Of a stretch of 64,000 bases of DNA, positions 25,596 to 33,959 are shown in pieces. Both the position numbers and the translations under genes were made by a program. The stretch's first letter is position 1. The number at the start of each line of letters is the position of its first letter. Origin of the DNA: Elusimicrobia bacterium RIFOXYA12_FULL_51_18 (lineage in GTDB: Bacteria > Elusimicrobiota > Elusimicrobia > Elusimicrobiales > UBA9959); the NCBI GenBank assembly GCA_001800245.1, contig MGVA01000061.1, positions 1 to 64,000 of the forward strand, read 5' to 3'. Below the pieces are notes generated by a model, which had not been told where the DNA came from, made no database searches, and saw only the letters and a list, made by a program, of their open reading frames with translations.

Positions 25596-26318
25596 ATGAA
25601 TCCGGCAAAATCTCTATATCGGCTGACAAAATCCCTGCTTGCCAAACTTGGTGTTTTATCCTTTCTTAAAAAGTTAATGATCCTGAGCGATAAAGGACGC
25701 GTGTCTGCCGCCATGATGAGGTTCCCCACCTATAGTCCAGATATAAACGCTTTATTGATCTCAGAGAGGGACTATTTCAGATACGCCACTATCGGGTTAG
25801 CGATCCAGAGGATCTTGTCCGAAGATATTAAGGGAAGTTTGGCTGAGGCGGGGGTTTACCGGGGTGACATCAGCAGATTTATCCATCAATTTGCGCCGGA
25901 GAGGCCGTATTATCTATTTGACACTTTTGAGGGATTTCCCCGGCAGGATTTAGATCCGGAGGTGTCGGAAGATAACAGGTTTAAAGATACGACGCTAAAA
26001 GAGGTTCTTCAGAATATAGGAGATACGCGAAACATTATTATCAAAAAAGGGCGCGTGCCGGATACATTTCAGGGGCTTGAAAACGAGCAATTCGCATTTG
26101 TTCTTTTGGATTTGGATTTATACAAGCCTACGATAAACAGTCTTGGTTTCTTTTATAGCCGGTTGATAAAAGGCGGATATTTAATAGTACATGATTACAA
26201 TAGTCCGGAATCAAACTGGGGATGTAATCGGGCGGTTAATGAATTTATGCGTGACAAGGCGGAAAAGATTATCGAAATCGCCGACGTGGGAGGGTCCGTA
26301 TTGTTCCGTAAATTATAA
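25596..26318 (+). CDS. TylF/MycF-like class I SAM-dependent O-methyltransferase
   Basis: A 240-residue protein of the macrocin-O-methyltransferase (TylF) type. It has the SAM-binding GSLAEAGVYRGDISRF segment near residue 87, YYLFDTFEGFP near 110, and the metal-binding acidic cluster LLDLDLYKPT followed by LIVHDYNSPESNWGC near 200. Family members methylate sugars of antibiotics or polysaccharides. It is visibly more AT-rich than its neighbours and is the only gene between two large inverted repeats, so recent acquisition is likely. No sugar-biosynthesis partner is adjacent. The ribosome-binding site is TGGAGTG. Confidence 0.82.
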   Translation: MNPAKSLYRLTKSLLAKLGVLSFLKKLMILSDKGRVSAAMMRFPTYSPDINALLISERDYFRYATIGLAIQRILSEDIKGSLAEAGVYRGDISRFIHQFAPERPYYLFDTFEGFPRQDLDPEVSEDNRFKDTTLKEVLQNIGDTRNIIIKKGRVPDTFQGLENEQFAFVLLDLDLYKPTINSLGFFYSRLIKGGYLIVHDYNSPESNWGCNRAVNEFMRDKAEKIIEIADVGGSVLFRKL

Positions 26319-26421
26319 TATTCCGCCGAAGGTGTAAAATCAAGGAAATGCCGGCGGCTGCCGGTTCGCGGGGCCTGGATTGGGTTCCAAAAACCAAAGG
26401 TAACAGGTACCTTTGTGTTCA

Positions 26422-26545
26422 GCCGGCGGAAGCTCTATTCCCGCTCTTCTTCCCCATGGTATAACCCGGATCCAGGGGCACAGATGAAACCCGGTGACTT
26501 TCCGACTTTACTATCCTGCGGTGCTCAAGCCAAAGCCAACCAACC
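26422..26545 (-). repeat. right arm of the inverted repeat flanking the methyltransferase gene
   Basis: Reverse-complement partner of 25407-25522, with the perfect 25-bp core at 26487-26511. The stretch just before it (26356-26370) carries the 15-mer GGCTGCCGGTTCGCG, also present at 9525-9539. A KpnI-like palindrome, GGTACC, lies at about 26407-26412. Confidence 0.85.
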
Positions 26546-26584
26546 GGAGTTACCTCATTCAGCGTTAAATTGTAGAATGTAGTT

Positions 26585-27946
26585 GTGAAAGTCTATTTTA
26601 AGACCGTGGGGTGCAGGGTTAATCAGGTGGAAACCCAGAGTCTTACGGAGAAATTTGTTTCGCTCGGCTATGAAACCGCCTCCGTTCCAGGCGAGGCAGA
26701 TATTGTAGTGGTTAATTCCTGTAGTGTGACCGAATACGCGGACCGCGATACTTTCAATTTTATAAAAAGAACCGTGGCGTCCCACCCCAAAGCGCGGCTG
26801 GTCGTGACCGGCTGCATAGCCACCCTGAACCCTCAAAAAATACTCGAACTTGCGCCCGGCGCCGCTGTCTTCCCCAACGCCGATAAAGAAAAAATCCCTT
26901 ATCAACTCGCAGGCATTCCCCCAAAAGAAAACTTTTTCAGCGTCGGCGGGTTTTCCGGCCATACTCGCGCTTTTATAAAGATCCAGGACGGTTGCAATCT
27001 TAAGTGCTCTTACTGCCTTGTTCCGTCGGCGCGCAGTGAAATAAAATCCAAGACCGCCGCCGCCGCGCTGGCCGAAATAAAAAATCTTATTGGCGCCGGC
27101 TTTAAAGAAATAGTTCTCTGCGGCACGCGCCTGGGTATGTATAAATGCCCGGAGACCGCCAAAGGCCTGGCCGGCCTGATGGGAGAGATCTTCGGCCTTT
27201 CCGGAGATTTCCGGATAAGATTCTCCTCGCTTGAGCCGGGCGAAGTTTCGGAAGAACTGGCCGCGGTTTTGAAGGGCGGTGGGGAACGGTTCTGCGATTA
27301 TTTTCATCTGCCGCTGCAGGCCGGTTCCGACGCCGTCCTGAAAGCCATGGGCAGGCCTTACACCTCCGGGGAATATCTGAAAAAGCTTGATATCCTGAGA
27401 AAGAATTTTAAGGAGCCGGGACTGTTTGCCGATGTTATCGCTGGCTACCCCACTGAAACTGAAGAGCAGTTCGCGGAGACGCTGGCTTTTGTTGAGGAAT
27501 GCTTCTTTGCGGGGCTTCATGTTTTCAGGTTTTCCAGGCGGCCGGGCACCAGGGCATACGCTTTGAAGCCTCTTCCCCCGGAAATAGTCAGGGAACGCGC
27601 CGAACGCCTGCGCGTCCTGGATGCCGGGATGCGCGCCTCTTATGCCGCTTCCATGTGCGGACGCTCGCTCAAAGTGCTGGTGCTTAGAACCGGACGCAAA
27701 GGCGCTTTTGACGGCGAAATCCCGGATCTTGAAACCCGGCCGCATGCAAAAGGTGGTGATTGCGGTCCAAAAGCGGTTTTTGCGGCCGATTCTGAAAATA
27801 AGAGCCGCCAGACTCTTGGCCTCGCCTCCAATTTTCTGAATGTCAGTCTTAAAGAGAAAATTCAGCCCGGCTCATTTGTAAAGGTCAGGATACTGGGTGT
27901 TTCAGGCGGTTCTTGCTCCGGTGAGCCTGTCCAACCATGGCCCTAG
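26585..27946 (+). CDS. mtaB: tRNA t6A37 methylthiotransferase, MtaB type (radical SAM)
   Basis: A 453-residue methylthiotransferase. The N-terminal UPF0004 domain has its cluster cysteines in TVGCRVNQVETQ, NSCSVTEYAD and VTGCIATLNP. The radical-SAM CxxxCxxC is in DGCNLKCSYCLVP (about residue 140). A C-terminal TRAM-like region ends the protein. The GCRVNQ and SCSVTEYAD motifs point to MtaB (ms2t6A37) rather than MiaB or RimO. The start is GTG at 26585; no strong Shine-Dalgarno is seen. Confidence 0.88.
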   Translation: MKVYFKTVGCRVNQVETQSLTEKFVSLGYETASVPGEADIVVVNSCSVTEYADRDTFNFIKRTVASHPKARLVVTGCIATLNPQKILELAPGAAVFPNADKEKIPYQLAGIPPKENFFSVGGFSGHTRAFIKIQDGCNLKCSYCLVPSARSEIKSKTAAAALAEIKNLIGAGFKEIVLCGTRLGMYKCPETAKGLAGLMGEIFGLSGDFRIRFSSLEPGEVSEELAAVLKGGGERFCDYFHLPLQAGSDAVLKAMGRPYTSGEYLKKLDILRKNFKEPGLFADVIAGYPTETEEQFAETLAFVEECFFAGLHVFRFSRRPGTRAYALKPLPPEIVRERAERLRVLDAGMRASYAASMCGRSLKVLVLRTGRKGAFDGEIPDLETRPHAKGGDCGPKAVFAADSENKSRQTLGLASNFLNVSLKEKIQPGSFVKVRILGVSGGSCSGEPVQPWP

Positions 27947-27947
27947 T

Positions 27948-27972
27948 CCGCCAGGGCGGGTGCGGTTTTTTT
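27948..27972 (+). terminator. probable intrinsic terminator after mtaB
   Basis: CCGCC-AG-GGCGG (27948-27959), with an alternative CCGC/GCGG pairing, followed by seven T (27966-27972), directly after the stop codon. Confidence 0.6.
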
Positions 27973-28136
27973 AACCGATAGTGCCTTTACTTGGGGATAG
28001 GCAGTAACTGCAATTTCAGGTAAATTTGTGCGAACAACTTGCTATAATTTGAAGACGGATAGGCGGGTTTATTTATATTATTATAAATGTATATAAGCGG
28101 CTTTTTATCTTTTGTAGGCTGTCCCGAACCGCTGTG

Positions 28137-28142
28137 TATAAT
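28137..28142 (+). promoter_or_regulatory. -10 element before the acidic-protein/AAA+/kinase operon
   Basis: A perfect TATAAT 23 bp before the ATG at 28166. The -35 is poor (TTGTAG at 28112, spacing 19), so an activator may be needed. A second TATAAT lies at 28043-28048, also without a good -35. Confidence 0.5.
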
Positions 28143-28165
28143 GGCGAAAGTCCGGGGGATTTAAC

Positions 28166-30076
28166 ATGGATGAGAATAAAGAAGTGAAAAAGAAAGAATC
28201 TATAGATGAGATCCTTTCCGATTTGAATGGTCTTTTGAACAAGATGCCGGCCATTCTGGAAGGTATTAAATTACCAGATATAAAACCCGTTGATTTCAGC
28301 GCAGCTCTAAGAGAAACCCCCGCCCCGGTCCCTGAACGCGAAACCCCTCCGGCCGCGGAGGATGCCTTTGACAAAACCGTAAAGCTTGATGAAAGCCCGT
28401 TGCCCCCGGCTATGGTTCCAGGGGAAAAAGAGCAAATGGTGCTTCAGTCTCTGGGCGAATATATGTTCTCTGCCGACGCTCCGGTACCCGAGCCGGAAAA
28501 GGTTGTGCGCCGCACCCCGCTTCAGCCTGAACCCATGTCTTTCCACATGGAGCCCGCCGGGTTGGATTCGGCTCCCGCGTTGCCGGAGATAAAGCCGGAG
28601 GTTCAGGCGCGGACCGAGAATCCCGCCGTGGAAATAAACCAGGTTTACGGCGGCGGTTCCCAAGCGGCGGAGGAAGCTGATATTGAAAAATTTTTTGTGG
28701 GGGGGACAGAAAATATGGAAGAAGAAAAGACTGTTAATCCTCTTGATAACACCAAGGATTTCGGCGTGCCGGATATAGACGCCATGATGAGGCTTTATCA
28801 GGAAGAGGCGGTCCCGCCGGCCAAAGATGCCGCCGTGCCACCGGAGAACGCTTCCGCCGGGCAGGCCGGTCCGGGTCCGGATGCGGGAGCATCGGCGGAA
28901 ATAGCGCCTCAGACTGAATCCGCGCGGGAGCCGGACCCGGTCCGGGAGACCGTTTCCGATCCCGCGCATGGAGCAGGATCGGAGTCTGATACCGATCCGG
29001 AGCTGGGCCTTGAAAATATAATAATTAAGCCTGCCTCCGGCATAGTAGAAGAAAAAGGGGGAGTAATGGACCTTAACGAGGAAAACCCCGGGGAGAACAC
29101 TCTTTCCGAACAGCCTAAGCCGGTTGATCCTGAACAGCAGATTCCCGAAGCCGCGGCGCCGGGGGTAGAGCCTCAGTCGGAGATTTCCTCTCCTCAGGAA
29201 TTCACTCTTGAAATAAAAGAGCAAACGCCTGAACCTGGTCTAGTGATAGATAATGCAAATTCCGCTTTCAATACCGAACTTCCCGCCGCCGTGATTCCAG
29301 ATGAAGAAGACAAGACTTTGATAGTTGCTTCGCCTTCTTCCGGGCCGCAGGACGCTTTGGAGAACACTCTTTCCGAACAGCCTAAGCCGGTTGATCCTGA
29401 ACAGCAGATTCCCGAAGCCGCGGCGCCGGCGGTAGAGCCTCAGCCGGAGAGCTCTTCACCCGGGGAATTTACGCTTAAAATACAAGAGCCGGCGCCGGAA
29501 CCGGGGCTGGCGCTTGATCGTACGGATTCCTCTTTAGAGATAAATGCTCCCGCCGCGTCCGCGGGAGACGAAGACAAGACTATGGTCATTGCTCCGCCGT
29601 CTTCCGGGTCGGATGACGAAAAGACGGTCATTTACGAAGCTGGCGCTAATCCCGGAGTTACATCGCGCCACCGGGAGGATCTGGGCTCGCTGATCGCCAA
29701 ATCAGCGCCTGAAAGCATACCTCCGGAACGCGTGCGGACCGTCGGCTTCCTCTACGCGCAGGAGGACGCCGCCCTTTGTTCGGATATGCTTTCGGAACTG
29801 GACTCTATCTGCCTGCGGTCTCCGTCAAAACCCATGTTCATTAAAAGGGCTTTCGTGCATATCTGCGAACCGGGGACCAATGGCAACGTAGTCATGCAGA
29901 AAGTAGCGGATTTTAAAGCTGTGGGCCTGGTAGTCCTGGGCAATGTGCCACAGGAGAGCATTTATGAGATAGAGAATGTGTTTACCGCCGGCGGCGTGTT
30001 CTTCAGACATCTTCCCCGTGAAGGATTCTCTCATTCCGCCGTACTGGACCTTGTGACCGAGTTTATTCTGAAATAG
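28166..30076 (+). CDS. acidic, proline-rich repeat protein with a conserved-looking C-terminal domain
   Basis: A 636-residue cytoplasmic-type protein with no signal peptide or TM helix. A short helical head (IDEILSDLNGLLNKMPAI) is followed by about 480 residues of acidic, Pro/Ala/Glu-rich, probably disordered sequence. This contains two 89-residue direct repeats and at least five copies of an acidic-KT-hydrophobic motif (FDKTVKL, EEKTVNP, EDKTLIV, EDKTMVI, DEKTVIY). The last 110 residues (from RVRTVGFLYAQED) look folded, with alternating hydrophobic strands (AVGLVVLGNVP). No known family recognised. Seven bases separate it from the DnaA-like ATPase gene, so it is probably a scaffold or substrate of that ATPase or of the kinase that follows. 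Confidence 0.7.
   Translation: MDENKEVKKKESIDEILSDLNGLLNKMPAILEGIKLPDIKPVDFSAALRETPAPVPERETPPAAEDAFDKTVKLDESPLPPAMVPGEKEQMVLQSLGEYMFSADAPVPEPEKVVRRTPLQPEPMSFHMEPAGLDSAPALPEIKPEVQARTENPAVEINQVYGGGSQAAEEADIEKFFVGGTENMEEEKTVNPLDNTKDFGVPDIDAMMRLYQEEAVPPAKDAAVPPENASAGQAGPGPDAGASAEIAPQTESAREPDPVRETVSDPAHGAGSESDTDPELGLENIIIKPASGIVEEKGGVMDLNEENPGENTLSEQPKPVDPEQQIPEAAAPGVEPQSEISSPQEFTLEIKEQTPEPGLVIDNANSAFNTELPAAVIPDEEDKTLIVASPSSGPQDALENTLSEQPKPVDPEQQIPEAAAPAVEPQPESSSPGEFTLKIQEPAPEPGLALDRTDSSLEINAPAASAGDEDKTMVIAPPSSGSDDEKTVIYEAGANPGVTSRHREDLGSLIAKSAPESIPPERVRTVGFLYAQEDAALCSDMLSELDSICLRSPSKPMFIKRAFVHICEPGTNGNVVMQKVADFKAVGLVVLGNVPQESIYEIENVFTAGGVFFRHLPREGFSHSAVLDLVTEFILK
29092..29429 (+). repeat. internal direct repeat, period 267 bp
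   Basis: The 71 bp at 29092-29162 recur exactly at 29359-29429, encoding ENTLSEQPKPVDPEQQIPEA and a few more residues. The rest of the 89-codon unit is similar but diverged, so the exact part is either recent or maintained by gene conversion. Copy number could vary by recombination. Confidence 0.85.
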
Positions 30077-30083
30077 GTCATCT

Positions 30084-31901
30084 ATGATAAAGAAATGGGA
30101 GGTGGCTCCTTCGCCCAGCGAAAAAAATCCTACCCGGCATAAGTTTCTTATAAAAGGGGAGATGAAGGATATTTTCCTGGTGGTTAAAAAGTTGGGCGGG
30201 ATCTGTTCCAGGCCGGAAAAAATGACCGGCGATTTTAATTTTGTTATTTACCTTTCCAGGCTGGAGCCGGATACTCTCTCTAAAATAAAAAGTCTGACGT
30301 CGGAACTCAGCGATCTTGCGGAGACCCATCCTCCCGTGGCGTCGGCCCCTGCTCCGGTTAAAACCGCGGCTCCGGCGCCTGAACCTTTTGAACCCCCGCG
30401 CCCGAAGATCAAGATAACTTTTGACGAACCGCCGCCCCTGCCGGTTCCGGAACCGAACCCTTATATTAAACCGGATACTATGCCGGCGCCGGGCCCGGTC
30501 GTTCAGGCTAAAGCGCCGCAGGCAGCTCCGCCGCCGGCCGCCGCCCCGCCTGTTTTTGAAAAGTCTAAAACGGAATCAAGCCACGGGATCCCTTTTGTCC
30601 CATCCGCCGCTTCCAGGGTAAAAGCCGAGGAACCAAAGCCCGATGATAAACCCAAGGAATCCCCCAGCCATCGGGAAACTCCCAAACCATCCGTCTCTTC
30701 CCGGACCAAAGCAAAATGGTCTGTGGAACTGCCGCTCATTCCCACGCACAGTTTTCAGACGCTTGTTTCCGGTTCGCATAATCGTTTCGCCCACGCGGCC
30801 GCCACGGCCGTGGTTGAAAATCCGGGAGTAATGTATAATCCGCTGTTGATATTCGGGGTGCCGGGTACCGGTAAGACACATTTTGTGCATGCCATCTCTT
30901 ATGGCCTGTCTTCGTCCATAGGTCAGAATAACATCTTTGTCACGGACGGCATAAAACTTTCAAAAGGCGTTGATATGGCGGTGAAAGACGGAAGTATCGG
31001 CAGACTTGAGGAAGTGTTTGCAAAGGCAAAGGTGCTTATTATAGACGACGTTCATCTTTTGATGCTGAACGAGAATAACACAAAATATATTTCAAAGTTG
31101 CTGAATGAGTGCATGACCAGGAATAAACAGATAGTGGTAACCTCCGTGTTCCCTCCCAAGTCGCTGGGCGGGTTGGAGGAAGCCGTCGGTTTTCAATTAA
31201 CGCAGGGCTGGATGGTGGACTTGAAAGCGCCGGCTCCGCAGGTCTATAAAGTTATCCTGAATCAGCTTCTGCAGGGTATGGAAATTAAACTTTCAGACGA
31301 AGATCTCAGCACCGTTTTCGCGAATAGAAGCGTGCCCTTAGGCGAAGCTATCCGGATATTGGGAAGTATGAAGAAATTAGAGAAATTTACCGTAAACGCC
31401 ATGTCGCCCTCCTCCCATGTGCAGTTGCTGGATAATCTGCTGGGTTTAAGAGAGACGGAGAACGGCGCGATGCTTTCGGAGGAGGAATATCGTAAGGCCG
31501 CCGCCTGGAATCCAGGTGTATCCAATTCCTGGCTCAAGTGGGGCCTCTTCTATCCAAAAGGCATGAAGCAGGAAGCGCAATATGTTCTTTACAAGACTCA
31601 TGAACGTTCCGTAGAGATGGGATTGCGTATGGAGTGGCAACAGCTTTTTATGGAAGAATACACACCCGACGAACTCTACGGTATTCCATTTAAAATAGCT
31701 AATTTCGCAAGCGAAAAAAACGCCAACGGCGTAATCATACTGGGGCCTCAGCCGACTTCGGCCCTGGGCGCTCAGGAAATGGAGTTTCGGAATATCACCA
31801 TGAAGATCCTGGACAGTTTTTTGGTAAAAGGCGCCTGGGTGCAATCAGGACAGCTGAAATCCCCGGCCGCGTACGCAAAGATCCTTATGGACCTTATATA
31901 A
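30084..31901 (+). CDS. DnaA-like AAA+ ATPase lacking the DnaA DNA-binding domain
   Basis: A 605-residue protein in three parts. Residues 1-80 are a small domain (WEVAPSPSEKN, FLVVKKLGG). Residues about 85-215 are a proline-rich linker. From about 217 a DnaA-type AAA+ module begins with HSFQTLVSGSHNRFAHAAA and YNPLLIFGVPGTGKTHFVHA (Walker A), then VLIIDDVHLL (Walker B) and a sensor-1 stretch VVTSVFPPK. This DnaA/Hda/DnaC layout normally ends in a helix-turn-helix; here a different tail of about 180 residues follows, with no DnaA signature. It is not the replication initiator. Tight spacing (7 bp upstream, 4 bp downstream) ties it to the acidic protein and the kinase. Role unknown. Confidence 0.75.
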   Translation: MIKKWEVAPSPSEKNPTRHKFLIKGEMKDIFLVVKKLGGICSRPEKMTGDFNFVIYLSRLEPDTLSKIKSLTSELSDLAETHPPVASAPAPVKTAAPAPEPFEPPRPKIKITFDEPPPLPVPEPNPYIKPDTMPAPGPVVQAKAPQAAPPPAAAPPVFEKSKTESSHGIPFVPSAASRVKAEEPKPDDKPKESPSHRETPKPSVSSRTKAKWSVELPLIPTHSFQTLVSGSHNRFAHAAATAVVENPGVMYNPLLIFGVPGTGKTHFVHAISYGLSSSIGQNNIFVTDGIKLSKGVDMAVKDGSIGRLEEVFAKAKVLIIDDVHLLMLNENNTKYISKLLNECMTRNKQIVVTSVFPPKSLGGLEEAVGFQLTQGWMVDLKAPAPQVYKVILNQLLQGMEIKLSDEDLSTVFANRSVPLGEAIRILGSMKKLEKFTVNAMSPSSHVQLLDNLLGLRETENGAMLSEEEYRKAAAWNPGVSNSWLKWGLFYPKGMKQEAQYVLYKTHERSVEMGLRMEWQQLFMEEYTPDELYGIPFKIANFASEKNANGVIILGPQPTSALGAQEMEFRNITMKILDSFLVKGAWVQSGQLKSPAAYAKILMDLI

Positions 31902-31905
31902 TCAA

Positions 31906-33906
31906 ATGGCTCAACTCGTTTTTTTTCTTATTATTGCGGCCGTGGGCATGTTCGCGGTTTACTGGCACATCAAGTTCAGGCATATTCTGCCGCTTGAGGG
32001 CCGCGCGCGCAAACTTGAGAAAGATTTCGACCGGTTTACCGCCTTTTCCCGGGAAGTTCTGGAGCACATTTATATACCTGAATCCATGGAACATTATGGC
32101 GAGATCACTAACTATTACCTCATAAAGATCCATAAAGTTTTCCCGGACAGTTCGATCCTGGTTTTCGAATCTTGCGACGGTCAGTGGAAACTTGTCAATT
32201 ACCTGAAAAATTTCAAGACCGAGCCCAAATTAATGACAGGTTATAAATGGGAGGTTCTTGATAGGTGCGCGGATGAAGGAGGAATTTTAAGGCTGGATGC
32301 CGCAGCCTTGGAAGCCTGTCCCGGCGCGGCGGAGCTTTTAAGCATCTTTGCTATCAAGTCCGCCATTGTGGCCCCGTTTATGCAGTCCGGCGGCCGGGCT
32401 AAGCGTGTATTGTTGTTCGGCGGGGTCCGTCAGAATCAAGGGGATTTGTCCGGCGCAAGTTTGGATCAGGATCCCGGCAACGGCCATCCGGCCGAGCAGT
32501 ATCTGCGTTTTGTTGCAGCACAATTGAACGCCATTTATAAGATTTCGGAAAAGGTTTTTTCCGGCAGGAAGGAGAATGAACAGCTTAAGAACGAACTTAA
32601 CGCGGTAGTCAAAGAACTTGATATGGCCGGTTCCCGACTGATCCGGGGCGCCAAGGAGCGCAAAGCCTTATACGAGGTAGTGACCAAAGTCACCGGAGAG
32701 GAAAAAGACGTCAAGGTCGGCACCACCGCCATCCTTAACGTGGTCGCCAAGATGGTTGATGCAGATATGGTGGCCTGCATGATCTATGATGAAGCCAAAA
32801 ATGAACTGGTGATCAGTCCCGGTTCATTCGGTATCCCGGAAGAGGAACGCCTGCAATACAGCGTTCCGCTAAGCAATGTTTCCTCCGCTTCGGTGCGTAC
32901 ATTTATTAATCGCAAACCTTTCATAACCCCGGACGCCCAGAACGATCCGGAGGTGATCGCCCAGTATATAAAAAACTGGAACATCCGCTCGCTGATGCTG
33001 GTGCCGATCTCGCTCCATAGCCGTGTTATCGGCGTGCTGCGCGTGGGCTCGCGCCGCCAGGATTTCTTCACGCAGGATCAGTTGGAATTCCTCACAATTA
33101 TCGCCGACGAACTGGCTATCATTATTGAGATGGTAACCCTGTACGAAAACCTTTCCAAGACCGCCACGGAACTGGCCCAGCTTAACAGGCTGAAAGATGA
33201 ATTCCTTTCCACAGTCAGCCACGAGCTTAAAACGCCTCTGACCACCATAAAAGGGTTCGTTTCTGTGATCCTGAGCGGAGAGGTCGGTGCCCTGAACGAA
33301 CAGCAGACAAATTTCCTCACTGTGGTTGATAAGTCCGTTAACCGTCTTACGCATCTGATCTCGGATCTTCTTGATCTCTCCCGTCTCAACGGCAAGGTTG
33401 AGATGGAGTTCACGGTGGTGAGTCTCGGCGAACTTGTCCGTAGTTCCGTTTCCAATATGCTTATCAAAGCCAAAGAAAAAAATATCGCTATTTCCTCTTC
33501 CGTGGATAAAATCCTGCCGCCGGTATACGCCGATATGAGGTGGATAAGCCAGGTATTGGATAACCTGCTGATTAACGCGATAAAATATTCAGGCCCCGGC
33601 GCCAAGGTTAGCGTCAGCGGGCATGATAAGGGCGAGGTTGTGGTGATTTGTGTCGCGGACAACGGTCCGGGAATACCGGGCGAAGAACAAAAGCACATTT
33701 TTGACAGGTTTTACCGGGGTAAGACGAGCGCCAGACAGGTGCCGGGCACAGGCCTGGGGCTGGCTATTTCAAAGTCCGTGGTGGAAAAACATGGCGGCAG
33801 GATCTGGATAGAATCCAAGTGCGGCGCCGGTTCTAAGTTCTTATTTGCCTTGCCGGTGGCCAAAACCAAGCATGGGCCGCCCCCTGCGGAAATTCCGGGG
33901 GATTGA
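31906..33906 (+). CDS. membrane-anchored GAF-domain sensor histidine kinase
   Basis: A 666-residue kinase. One N-terminal TM helix (LVFFLIIAAVGMFAVYW) anchors it with everything else in the cytoplasm. A divergent sensory region (about 60-200), a coiled coil (about 215-250) and a GAF domain (about 265-415, with LRVGSRRQDFFTQDQLEFLT) precede the HisKA domain with SHELKTPL (His near residue 438). The HATPase domain has NLLINAIKYS, DNGPGIP and GTGLGLAISKS. No response regulator is encoded in the window. It is coupled 4 bp after the DnaA-like ATPase with no ribosome-binding site of its own, so the three proteins should be made together. Confidence 0.88.
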   Translation: MAQLVFFLIIAAVGMFAVYWHIKFRHILPLEGRARKLEKDFDRFTAFSREVLEHIYIPESMEHYGEITNYYLIKIHKVFPDSSILVFESCDGQWKLVNYLKNFKTEPKLMTGYKWEVLDRCADEGGILRLDAAALEACPGAAELLSIFAIKSAIVAPFMQSGGRAKRVLLFGGVRQNQGDLSGASLDQDPGNGHPAEQYLRFVAAQLNAIYKISEKVFSGRKENEQLKNELNAVVKELDMAGSRLIRGAKERKALYEVVTKVTGEEKDVKVGTTAILNVVAKMVDADMVACMIYDEAKNELVISPGSFGIPEEERLQYSVPLSNVSSASVRTFINRKPFITPDAQNDPEVIAQYIKNWNIRSLMLVPISLHSRVIGVLRVGSRRQDFFTQDQLEFLTIIADELAIIIEMVTLYENLSKTATELAQLNRLKDEFLSTVSHELKTPLTTIKGFVSVILSGEVGALNEQQTNFLTVVDKSVNRLTHLISDLLDLSRLNGKVEMEFTVVSLGELVRSSVSNMLIKAKEKNIAISSSVDKILPPVYADMRWISQVLDNLLINAIKYSGPGAKVSVSGHDKGEVVVICVADNGPGIPGEEQKHIFDRFYRGKTSARQVPGTGLGLAISKSVVEKHGGRIWIESKCGAGSKFLFALPVAKTKHGPPPAEIPGD

Positions 33907-33915
33907 CCAGGTTGA

Positions 33916-33945
33916 TTTTAAGAGGTCCGGCGTTATCCGCGACAG
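33916..33945 (+). repeat. degenerate, internally deleted copy of the 48-bp palindromic repeat
   Basis: TTTTA-GAGGTCCGGCG-TTATCCGC-GACAG matches the flanks and first hairpin of the unit at 15517-15574 but lacks the second hairpin. It lies in the leader of the lipoprotein gene, just before its AAGGAGA. Confidence 0.55.
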
Positions 33946-33959
33946 CGAAGGAGATTTTT

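Noticed and set aside
26555-27745. A 396-codon minus-strand frame opposite mtaB
   Set aside because: Antisense shadow; the plus strand has all radical-SAM cysteines.
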